Part shown: in pieces, positions 57,353 to 64,000 of the stretch
How positions within the stretch are numbered: the stretch's first letter is position 1
Layout of the letters: each line of letters starts with the position of its first letter
Source: Sphingobacterium sp.
GTDB lineage: Bacteria; Bacteroidota; Bacteroidia; Sphingobacteriales; Sphingobacteriaceae
Assembly (NCBI GenBank): GCA_031253985.1
Contig: JAIRVH010000059.1
Location: forward strand, 55,182 to 119,181
Reading direction: 5' to 3'
DNA: 64,000 nucleotides
Position numbers and translations under genes: made by a program
Notes under the pieces: generated by a model
The model's database searches: none
Told to the model about the DNA's origin: nothing
Seen by the model: the letters and a program-made list of their open reading frames with translations, nothing else

Positions 57353-57730
57353 ATGAAAGCGAAACAATTGATATGGATACTACTGCCGTTGATGCTCTTG
57401 CAGAGCTTCTCGTCGGTGTGGCTATGGACTGTTTTTGAGCTAAATAGAGATTATATCGCTAAGAACGAGTGTATCAATCGATTCAACGAAAAGGCACTCT
57501 CCTGTCGAGGACAATGTGTGTTGATGAAGAAAATGCGTGAACATGAGGAGAAGGAACAGAAGAACCTCGAATCGCGTATAATCGATGTTGTGTTTATCAA
57601 TAATCAGCAAAATTTTAACCTTGATATCGCTTTTTTTGAAGAAGCAGCTGCAGAAACCCTACTTCCGGAATATCAGGCAAATTATACCTATAGACCAATC
57701 TTTTCTATTTTTCACCCACCCTTGGTTTAG
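57353..57730 (+). CDS. Small membrane-anchored CxGxC protein, copy B
   Basis: 125 residues from the ATG at 57353; the frame begins at 57335, but the promoter box lies so close that the later start is preferred. An N-terminal hydrophobic helix (ILLPLMLLQSFSSVWLW) leads to NRDYIAKNECINR, SCRGQCVLMKK and a KEQKN run, then a variable middle and FHPPLV at the end. It matches copy A closely across the central block. It starts a plus-strand series with the YtkA-like lipoprotein, cytochrome c, copy C and an AraC regulator. Confidence 0.75.
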   Translation: MKAKQLIWILLPLMLLQSFSSVWLWTVFELNRDYIAKNECINRFNEKALSCRGQCVLMKKMREHEEKEQKNLESRIIDVVFINNQQNFNLDIAFFEEAAAETLLPEYQANYTYRPIFSIFHPPLV

Positions 57731-57814
57731 ATCATTTTGTTTTTTAGTGCGTGCTATAAACTTATAGTCTGATAGCCAGTACTGTCTATTTTCAAAAGAT
57801 TTAAATCAATACAT

Positions 57815-58669
57815 ATGAATTTATATTCCCGTGTCGGGACTGTCGGTGGCATAATCTTACTGCTACTCGCGTTTTCAGTTGCTTTTTCAACTTCATCCTG
57901 TACTGCCGATCATTCAAAAAAGAACGGTAAGAATGCCACGGATTTTATCCTTCCTAAGGAGTCCGATCTGGTCCGTATAGCGGATACTGTTTGGGATGTT
58001 ACCAATTATACCGTATATGCGGATGCCATACTCAACAATAAATATCACACTGTTTACCTCCATGTAAAAGATAAGTCCGGAAATCCAATCAATGACAAAA
58101 CCTTAGATTTCTATCCCGAGATGAGTATGGGACGCATGAAGCATGGTGGGCCCTACGAACATCCTCTTGCACTTGGTAATGGATGGTATAGAAGCCCTAT
58201 GGTTTTTATTATGGCGGATATCCCGCAAATGGGGATAGGCTGGCAACTGCATACCATACGTAGTCATAAGGGGAAAAAAGACACATTGGCCATTAAGATT
58301 CCAGTTACAGCGGCAGCAAGCATGCGCACCATGAGCTCAGGGACAAGAGACGATAGCCGTGTATTTATATCCTGTTTATTGCCCGACAACGTAAAACAAG
58401 GAAAGCATCAGATTCAATTTTTAATGAATAAAATGGACGGACATCATTTTCCGGTGCTGGATAATTATGTCATTAAAATAAGAACTAACATGCCATCCAT
58501 GGGCCATGGTTCTTCGGGTAACATAGCTGCGGAGAGCAAAGGTCGTGGCTACTATGAGGGTACCGTTAATTTTTCCATGGCTGGTTCTTGGGAAGTTCTT
58601 ATCGAACTATGGAAAGATGGCAAAAAGGCAAATCAGGATGATATCAAATATCGCGTACAAGTCATTTAG
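57815..58669 (+). CDS. YtkA/FixH-like two-domain lipoprotein
   Basis: 284 residues with a lipobox (TSSC, Cys29). Two beta-sandwich domains of YtkA type follow. The first has a Met/His-rich segment PEMSMGRMKHGGPYEHP, the second NMPSMGHGSS; such segments bind copper in periplasmic copper proteins of similar shape. GIGWQLHTI and the YEGTVNFSMAGSW strand are typical of the fold. The protein is likely anchored in the outer or inner membrane facing the periplasm. It precedes the cytochrome c gene by 43 bp. Copper or another soft-metal role is inferred from residues and neighbours. Confidence 0.8.
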   Translation: MNLYSRVGTVGGIILLLLAFSVAFSTSSCTADHSKKNGKNATDFILPKESDLVRIADTVWDVTNYTVYADAILNNKYHTVYLHVKDKSGNPINDKTLDFYPEMSMGRMKHGGPYEHPLALGNGWYRSPMVFIMADIPQMGIGWQLHTIRSHKGKKDTLAIKIPVTAAASMRTMSSGTRDDSRVFISCLLPDNVKQGKHQIQFLMNKMDGHHFPVLDNYVIKIRTNMPSMGHGSSGNIAAESKGRGYYEGTVNFSMAGSWEVLIELWKDGKKANQDDIKYRVQVI

Positions 58670-58712
58670 ATAGATGATAAACTTATTTTACGAACATACT
58701 TAACAAATAGAA

Positions 58713-59204
58713 ATGAAAAAGAGAATCAACGCAATCTTAGCCTGTTTCGGTTTTGTGGCTATTCTGGCTTGTGGCGGACATGGGGAAACGAAATCCAAAC
58801 AAGAGAATAGTCTGCAGCAACCTGCAGCAGCAGAACCAGCAGCCATGCTGGATTATAAGACCGAAGGATCCAAAGGAGTGGGTAGCATTACTTCCTTTGA
58901 ACGCAAACCTTTTGATGCGGCCCTTGCAAATAAAGGGGTAGAATTATTTGTGTCAAAATGTGCCATGTGTCATAGTTTTGACCGGACTTTGGTAGGGCCG
59001 TCATTGGATGCTGTGGTCAAACGTCGTACACCGGAGTGGATTATGAATATGATGCTGGACCCGGCAACCATGTTGGAGAAGGATGCCGATGCGAAAGCAC
59101 TTAGTAAGGCGTATGGTTCGCCGATGATTAGTCTGGGCCTAAAGCAAGAAGAGGCACGTGCCATTCTAGAGTATCTACGCGAACGTAATAGCACAGGTAA
59201 ATAG
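58713..59204 (+). CDS. Lipoprotein mono-heme cytochrome c
   Basis: 163 residues with a lipobox (ILAC, Cys20). A low-complexity Ala/Pro linker (residues 30-45) leads to a single c-type domain: heme motif CAMCH (Cys83, Cys86, His87), VGPSL, and the distal methionine in SPMISLGL. It is an electron carrier on the periplasmic side of a membrane. The link with the YtkA-like lipoprotein and CxGxC copy C, 10 bp downstream, makes a redox step involving a metal plausible. Confidence 0.9.
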   Translation: MKKRINAILACFGFVAILACGGHGETKSKQENSLQQPAAAEPAAMLDYKTEGSKGVGSITSFERKPFDAALANKGVELFVSKCAMCHSFDRTLVGPSLDAVVKRRTPEWIMNMMLDPATMLEKDADAKALSKAYGSPMISLGLKQEEARAILEYLRERNSTGK

Positions 59205-59214
59205 GATAGGATCA

Positions 59215-59601
59215 ATGAAATTGCACGGTTGTAGATGGTTGTTTTGTATGATAATGGCTTGGGCGATATGCTTGCAGGCAACCAACCTCTTGTGGGCATT
59301 TCTTGAATTTGAATGCAATCGCATTTATATCGAGCAGAATCTCTGTGTCAATCGTTTTGGACCAGCAGTAAGCTGTAAAGGCTTCTGTTACCTCAGTGAA
59401 AAAACGGTTGAACAAAAGGATGTGAACGATGTGCTTGCCAAAACGAAAGGCATGGAAACATTGGTTTTCGTGCAGTATATGAGGGAAATCTTGTTGTGTT
59501 TTCCGACATGTCCGCCCTTAAAGATTGTCTATCCCGAAGCTTTGGCCTCCCATACCTGCGCGGGGATAGCGCATCAAATTTTTAGACCACCAATCGTTTG
59601 A
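59215..59601 (+). CDS. Small membrane-anchored CxGxC protein, copy C
   Basis: 128 residues. An N-terminal helix (about residues 8-30), then CNRIYIEQNLCVNR, SCKGFCYLSEK and a C-terminal FRPPIV. It is the most diverged copy and has extra cysteines (CFPTCPP, HTCAG). It begins 10 bp after the cytochrome c stop and ends 40 bp before the AraC gene. The shared central block and PP(I/L)(V/A) tail make a single family with copies A and B. Confidence 0.75.
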   Translation: MKLHGCRWLFCMIMAWAICLQATNLLWAFLEFECNRIYIEQNLCVNRFGPAVSCKGFCYLSEKTVEQKDVNDVLAKTKGMETLVFVQYMREILLCFPTCPPLKIVYPEALASHTCAGIAHQIFRPPIV

Positions 59602-59641
59602 TTATTTCTCAAATATTTTTTCACATAATAATCATAAAGAA

Positions 59642-60508
59642 ATGGTCATACGAAAAGAGAAATTGGATTTTCTAAAATTAGAAGATATTGATTCCACTTC
59701 GCAGGGAATCGTTATTATGCCTATAACGGATTTTTTACGTGCTAAAGCTAATCAGAATACGCTGCATGTACGCGCGTTTTATAGCCTTTTGTTCGTCCGG
59801 AATGGCGAATTGTGTATGGTAGCCGATCAAAATATACATGTTCTAGGCGCTCAAGACATGATCAGCATCAATGCTGATGCTGTGTGCAGTTTTCAGTCGC
59901 ATGTTGACGTAGAAGGATACGTTGTCTTATTTAAAGCATCTTTTTTTATGCAGCGCAATCCGACTGAGGTGATGCGTTATTTTCATTTTTTAAAGAGTAG
60001 AAGTATGCACACTTTTGTTCTTTCAAAAGAAGAAAAGGCGAGTTGTTTGCAGGTAGTAAGCCTCATGCTGGCAGCATACAATTCCTTTAAATTGAGTGCT
60101 GACTATGTTTTGAAACGTTATTTAATTATGCTGTTACACATGCTGGGACGGTATATCGTAGTCGAGGGAGCCGGTGCACACATGGATGAAGGCGACGATA
60201 GGATACGAAATTTCGAATCGCTTGTCGATAGCCATTATGCACAACAGCGTTACCCTTCATTTTATGCCGAGCAATTGAATATATCGATCAATTACCTCAA
60301 TCGGATCTGTCGGGCAAAAAGAGCAACAAGCTGTGGTACAATTATCCGTGGACGTATTTTATTGGAGGCAGAGCGTTTGCTTTACCACACTTTTAAAACA
60401 GTAAAAGAAATTGCTTTTGAACTCGGGTTTGAAAATGTACCTTATTTCAGTACATTTTTTAAAGCAAATAAAGGAATGAGTCCCGAAGAGTACCGGAAGA
60501 ATCTGTGA
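59642..60508 (+). CDS. AraC-family transcriptional regulator
   Basis: 288 residues. An N-terminal sensing domain of cupin-like length with no clear ligand motif is followed by two HTH motifs: FYAEQLNISINYLNRICR and VKEIAFELGFENVPYFSTFFK with the MSPEEYRK tail. It is placed last in the plus-strand CxGxC/YtkA/cytochrome c series, 40 bp after copy C, so it may control that series. The sequence differs from the other AraC gene in the window. A strong hairpin follows. Confidence 0.9.
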   Translation: MVIRKEKLDFLKLEDIDSTSQGIVIMPITDFLRAKANQNTLHVRAFYSLLFVRNGELCMVADQNIHVLGAQDMISINADAVCSFQSHVDVEGYVVLFKASFFMQRNPTEVMRYFHFLKSRSMHTFVLSKEEKASCLQVVSLMLAAYNSFKLSADYVLKRYLIMLLHMLGRYIVVEGAGAHMDEGDDRIRNFESLVDSHYAQQRYPSFYAEQLNISINYLNRICRAKRATSCGTIIRGRILLEAERLLYHTFKTVKEIAFELGFENVPYFSTFFKANKGMSPEEYRKNL

Positions 60509-60524
60509 AATGCATTATATAAGA

Positions 60525-60552
60525 AGCCTTTTCCACCTATATGGAAAAGGCT
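60525..60552 (+). terminator. Terminator after the AraC gene
   Basis: A perfect 10-bp stem AGCCTTTTCC/GGAAAAGGCT with an eight-base loop; the downstream stretch ACATTTTA is only moderately T-rich. Confidence 0.7.
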
Positions 60553-60756
60553 ACATTTTAATTGTCGAGTAGTATTGTAACCGGGGGAAACAGAATAACA
60601 ATGGATTTTTCATTTCCTTTTTATATTTTAGTAGGAGAATTCAACCAATTATCTTCCAATACCCAAAAGTATAGAGATAAATTTATGTTCGCTTAACAGT
60701 AAAGTTAAATGGGGATCGTTAATTTATCCATATTTTTTTATGATAAGAAACAACCG

Positions 60757-61323
60757 ATGAATATAAAGGAAATGCCTATTGAAATGAATACGTTCACTCT
60801 TTTCCAGCAAGGAAATGAGCAGGCTTTCCGACGAGTATTTGAAAAATATCAACCTCAGATCTTTTCCCGTGCATTATACTTTTCGGGTCAGTTGGAAGAG
60901 GCTGAAGAAATTACACAGGAAGCCTTTGTGCAATTATATTATTATCGTGAAAAAATAAACGCTCCGGAATCAATATATCCCTTTTTGCATCGCGTTGCTA
61001 AACGTATTGCTATTTCTGCATTTAGAAGAAAAATATTACATGATCAATATGAGCTCAGTCAACGTGCTAGCTGGGACGAAACGGGACCAGCTTTGACGCA
61101 ACAACTTGATTATCGTGAGCTGCAACAGGAGCTGGAAAAAATTATCGATGAACTTCCTGAGCAGCAGCAGCGTATCTATCGTCTCAATAAATTGGAAGAT
61201 CATAGTTATCAGGATATTGCCGAACAGGTGGGCTTATCCAAAAATACAGTGCGCAACCATTTGGCCTTGGCAAGCAAATTTGTCCGTCTCCGCTTGGATA
61301 AGATTTTTATGTTTTTTTTATAA
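60757..61323 (+). CDS. ECF-type RNA polymerase sigma factor (FecI-like)
   Basis: 188 residues from the ATG at 60757; starts at 60709 and 60784 are also possible. Region 2 is seen in RALYFSGQLEEAEEITQEAFVQLY and the DNA-contact ISAFRRK; region 4 in QQQRIYRLNKLEDHSYQDIAEQVGLSKNTVRNHL. Followed 69 bp later by a FecR gene and then an STN-domain SusC receptor, the standard arrangement for cell-surface signalling in Bacteroidetes. It should activate transcription of the SusC-led operon running off the right edge. The distant start leaves a low-scoring spacer with no clear promoter. Confidence 0.9.
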   Translation: MNIKEMPIEMNTFTLFQQGNEQAFRRVFEKYQPQIFSRALYFSGQLEEAEEITQEAFVQLYYYREKINAPESIYPFLHRVAKRIAISAFRRKILHDQYELSQRASWDETGPALTQQLDYRELQQELEKIIDELPEQQQRIYRLNKLEDHSYQDIAEQVGLSKNTVRNHLALASKFVRLRLDKIFMFFL

Positions 61324-61392
61324 AAAATTTAATTTTCATTGGTACATCTTTCTCCTTCGTTCGATTAGTTGTTATTGAAGAGCAAAGAAAGC

Positions 61393-62598
61393 ATGAACGA
61401 AAATAACGAGTACAGTGAACTTATTGTAAAATACAAAAGTGGTTCCTGTAGCGAAGAAGAGATAAAACGGATTCGGGAGTTGGAAGATAATCCTGATTTT
61501 ATCGCTGCTTTGGAAGAGCAGTGGGAGCAGGACGTCCTTTTTGTTGAAACAGCGGGTATCGAAAGAGAGCGACAATTTCAGCAAGTTTTGGCGCGCATAG
61601 AAGAGGATGAAAAAATTAAAGTTATTCCGGCAGTGGGCGAGGCGGCATCTCCTAAACGTCGATGGCTTAAGGTGGCGGCCTCTTTCGTTCTATGTACTTT
61701 AGCTACGTCACTCTATTTTTATTTTCAACAGCCTTTCAGACAGACCGATGCAGCTCGATTGACCAGCCAGGATTCAACTGTTGTACCAGGTAGGCAGACT
61801 GCACAGATCCTTTTCGATGATGGAACGTCTGTTGATCTTGAAAAAATTAATGGGGATACTACTATCGTACGCCCGGAATTTTCCGTCAGCAAAACCAAAG
61901 ACGGAAAAATTACTTACCATTTTCCTTCAGGACAACGCGAAAATAGGCTGGTGTATAATACGATTGTAACGCCCAGAGGCGGTGAATACAAATTGGTGTT
62001 GCCAGACGGCACACAGGTCTGGCTCAATGCCATGACCAAAATTCGCTACCCCATTACTTTTCAAGCACACATCCGCGAAGTTAACCTAGAAGGGGAGGCC
62101 TTCTTTGAGGTCACAAAGGTACTGAATGGAGATAAACGTGTTCCTTTTATTGTGAAAACGGGTGGACAGTCATTGGAGGTGCTAGGGACAGCTTTTAATA
62201 TCTCAAATTATAATCAGCAGGTAGTCACTACACTTACTGAAGGAAAAGTGAAATTGACCTATGCGGGAGCCCAAGTTGGCGAAAAGTTCCTGATACCCAA
62301 TGAACAGTCAAGATACGATATCAAGAAAGCTCTATTTACCAAAGCTGTGGTTGATCCTTTTTACTTCATCGCATGGAAAAATGGGAATTTTGCCTTTGAC
62401 AATGCTTCGATCTATGAGGTCATGGAGGCAATTAGCCGCTGGTATGACGTTGAAATCCGCTATCATGGCAATTTAGAAAAAGTTCGTTTTTCGGGTTCTA
62501 TATCCCGATATGAAAATATCGATAAACTGTTGAAAACAATCGCCCTGGCCGGGGGCGTCCGCTTTGAACGGAAGGAAAGGAGGGTAGAGGTGATGTAG
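61393..62598 (+). CDS. FecR-family anti-sigma factor
   Basis: 401 residues from the ATG at 61393. An N-terminal cytoplasmic part binds the sigma factor (LIVKYKSGSCSEEE), one membrane segment lies near residues 88-110 (VAASFVLCTLATSLYFYF), and a periplasmic FecR domain follows (NTIVTPRGGEYKLVLPDGTQVWLNA, LEVLGTAFNISNY), then a DUF4974-like end (FSGSISRYENIDKLLKTI). It receives the signal from the STN domain of the receptor encoded next and releases the sigma factor. Confidence 0.93.
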   Translation: MNENNEYSELIVKYKSGSCSEEEIKRIRELEDNPDFIAALEEQWEQDVLFVETAGIERERQFQQVLARIEEDEKIKVIPAVGEAASPKRRWLKVAASFVLCTLATSLYFYFQQPFRQTDAARLTSQDSTVVPGRQTAQILFDDGTSVDLEKINGDTTIVRPEFSVSKTKDGKITYHFPSGQRENRLVYNTIVTPRGGEYKLVLPDGTQVWLNAMTKIRYPITFQAHIREVNLEGEAFFEVTKVLNGDKRVPFIVKTGGQSLEVLGTAFNISNYNQQVVTTLTEGKVKLTYAGAQVGEKFLIPNEQSRYDIKKALFTKAVVDPFYFIAWKNGNFAFDNASIYEVMEAISRWYDVEIRYHGNLEKVRFSGSISRYENIDKLLKTIALAGGVRFERKERRVEVM

Positions 62599-62608
62599 CA
62601 GGAAAAAA

Positions 62609-62633
62609 ACAGGAGTGTTGGAAGCACTCCTGT
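62609..62633. terminator. Hairpin between FecR and SusC genes
   Basis: ACAGGAGTG and CACTCCTGT form a perfect 9-bp stem. There is an A-run before it and no T-run after it on the plus strand, so strong termination is doubtful; attenuation between FecR and the receptor is possible. Confidence 0.4.
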
Positions 62634-62701
62634 CTAATTGATGGATTTTGGATAAATCCTAGATTGATAGATCAAGTCGCTTATTATTAATTTATCAACC
62701 A

Positions 62702-64000
62702 ATGCAAATTTATAAAAAAAATCGGGCTCGCGTTTTCCCGATGAAGGAAAACGTATGCTTTAAAATTCCAATTTCAATGAAATTGTCTATTGCTTTGCCG
62801 CTCTTGTTTGCTGCAAATATGCATGTCGGAGCGATGACTTACGCGCAAAAGGTAAGTTTATCCATGAAAAATGCCAAACTATCTACCGTTCTCAAAGATT
62901 TACAAAAGAAAAGTGGTGTTAATATTTTCTTTAACGAGTCCATCTTTTCGGAGGATAAACGCGTCAACGTGAATTACAACAATGTACCATTTAACGATGT
63001 ATTGGAAGACATCTGTAAAAGATACAGTATTGACTTCAAACGTGTGGATAATAATATTGTGTTAAATCGTGCCGCAGACGGTCTGTCAAAAACAGTTGAT
63101 ATTCGGATTAATATTCAGAAACGGCAGATCACAGGGATTGTTAAATCGGCAGATGGCAAAGGACTGGCCGGAGTGACAGTAGCAGAAAAAGGGATCGGAA
63201 GTAAAACCAGTACCCAGACAGATGGTAGCTTCCGAATTGAGGTACAAAGTCAGAATCCTATTCTCCAGTTTACAATCGTGGGCTATCAGTCGAAGGATAT
63301 TGCGATTCATGACAATAGTGTATTAACCGTTCAATTAGATACGGAGATCAATGCAATGGACGAGGTTGTTGTGGTAGGATATGGCAAGCAGACGAAGCAA
63401 GATCTAACGGGATCTGTTACCCAACTGGATGAAAAGAATTTCAGACAGGGGGCGGTCATCTCGGCCGATAACCTAATTCAAGGTAAAGTTCCTGGCGTGC
63501 GTGTAGTAGGGAACAGCGGCGAGCCAGGCGGTGGTGTGGATGTAACGATTAGAGGGGTAGGTTCTATCCGCAGTGGTAGTACACCACTATTTGTTGTTGA
63601 TGGAGTACCCTTGAGTAATGAAAATGTGAGTCCTGGCGGTCAGGATATCGGTTTTGGTTCCAGTAGACCTAAAAACCCACTGAATTTTCTGAATACAAGC
63701 GATATCGAATCCATTACGGTACTTAAAGATGCTTCAGCAGCGGCAATCTACGGGGCGAGAGGTTCTAACGGCGTGGTGATTATTACGACAAAAAAGGGCA
63801 AGAAGGGGGAGGCCAATCTTACGGCTGATTCATATCTAGGATTTTCTTCGGTGGCTCATAAAGTCGATGTGATGTCTGCCAAACAATACCGCAGTGCAAT
63901 CAAAGATAAGGCTTTTGATCACGGTAGTAACACCGATTGGCAAGATGTGGTCTATCGCACGGCAAAAACAAGAAACAATTCCCTCTCCTTTTCAAAAGCA
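62702..64000 (+). CDS. SusC/RagA TonB-dependent receptor with STN domain, 3' end outside window
   Basis: 433 codons visible, open to the window edge. The likely start is the ATG at 62702, with later ATGs at 62741 and 62777 possible; a signal peptide ends near MTYAQK. Residues then show an STN domain (LSMKNAKLSTVLKDL to KRYSIDFKRV), a CarboxypepD-like domain (RQITGIVKSADGKGLAGVT), the VVVVGYGKQT linker, and a plug with PLFVVDGVPL, ITVLKDASAAAIYGARG and VVIITTKKG. The STN domain talks to the FecR protein upstream, so this receptor is both importer and sensor. Its ligand is unknown; a SusD partner would be expected past the edge. Confidence 0.93.
   Translation, partial: MQIYKKNRARVFPMKENVCFKIPISMKLSIALPLLFAANMHVGAMTYAQKVSLSMKNAKLSTVLKDLQKKSGVNIFFNESIFSEDKRVNVNYNNVPFNDVLEDICKRYSIDFKRVDNNIVLNRAADGLSKTVDIRINIQKRQITGIVKSADGKGLAGVTVAEKGIGSKTSTQTDGSFRIEVQSQNPILQFTIVGYQSKDIAIHDNSVLTVQLDTEINAMDEVVVVGYGKQTKQDLTGSVTQLDEKNFRQGAVISADNLIQGKVPGVRVVGNSGEPGGGVDVTIRGVGSIRSGSTPLFVVDGVPLSNENVSPGGQDIGFGSSRPKNPLNFLNTSDIESITVLKDASAAAIYGARGSNGVVIITTKKGKKGEANLTADSYLGFSSVAHKVDVMSAKQYRSAIKDKAFDHGSNTDWQDVVYRTAKTRNNSLSFSKA

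Noticed and set aside
57229..57438. 69-codon plus-strand frame overlapping copy B
   Set aside because: Different frame from the conserved CxGxC gene, and the consensus promoter of copy B lies inside it.

Overview
The window reads as a chromosomal segment of a Bacteroidota bacterium, most likely Sphingobacteriales and Sphingobacterium-like (inferred from gene content, not from a marker gene). Signs are SusC/SusD pairs, a one-protein hybrid two-component regulator, FecI/FecR control of a SusC receptor with an STN domain, and A-rich upstream regions with TAnnTTTG-type promoters in place of strong Shine-Dalgarno sites. No tRNA, rRNA, CRISPR array or insertion sequence was recognised.

About 0.7-39.5 kb is one large xylan utilisation locus. 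A minus-strand operon (15.9 down to 1.6 kb, possibly to 0.7 kb) carries SusC-SusD-SusC-SusD-DUF1735 lipoprotein-GH10 in the order of the xusABCDE-xyn10C core described for xylan-using Bacteroidetes, then a GH5/beta-trefoil lipoprotein and a CE6-type esterase. A divergent hybrid two-component sensor (16.4-20.4 kb) is the likely oligosaccharide sensor. A plus-strand block (20.6-39.5 kb) holds a small transaldolase/fructose-6-phosphate aldolase, a split transketolase, a CE1-like esterase, GH95, two GH43, a SASA esterase, a further GH43, a GPH-type sugar symporter, GH10, a GH43 without signal peptide, and GH67 alpha-glucuronidase. Together these fit stepwise breakdown of decorated glucuronoarabinoxylan: surface binding and cutting, outer-membrane import, periplasmic side-chain and ester removal, inner-membrane uptake, and entry of pentoses into the non-oxidative pentose phosphate pathway. 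Xylose isomerase and xylulokinase are not in the window. A convergent AraC regulator and a zinc alcohol dehydrogenase follow.

At 42-48 kb lies a signalling and surface-protein region: a TPR histidine kinase, a convergent LuxR-type response regulator, a fimbrillin-like lipoprotein, a 52-residue acidic peptide gene with a GIAAGSA motif, and a short second histidine kinase.

At 48.3-56 kb two TonB-siderophore-receptor/PepSY membrane-protein modules converge on a methyltransferase gene. At 56-60.5 kb are three diverged copies of a small membrane-anchored protein with a CxGxC motif, a two-domain YtkA-like lipoprotein with Met/His-rich segments, a lipoprotein cytochrome c and an AraC regulator; this may be a metal- or redox-related envelope module. 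The right edge (60.7-64 kb) carries a sigma-70 ECF factor, a FecR anti-sigma factor and the start of an STN-type SusC receptor that runs off the window.
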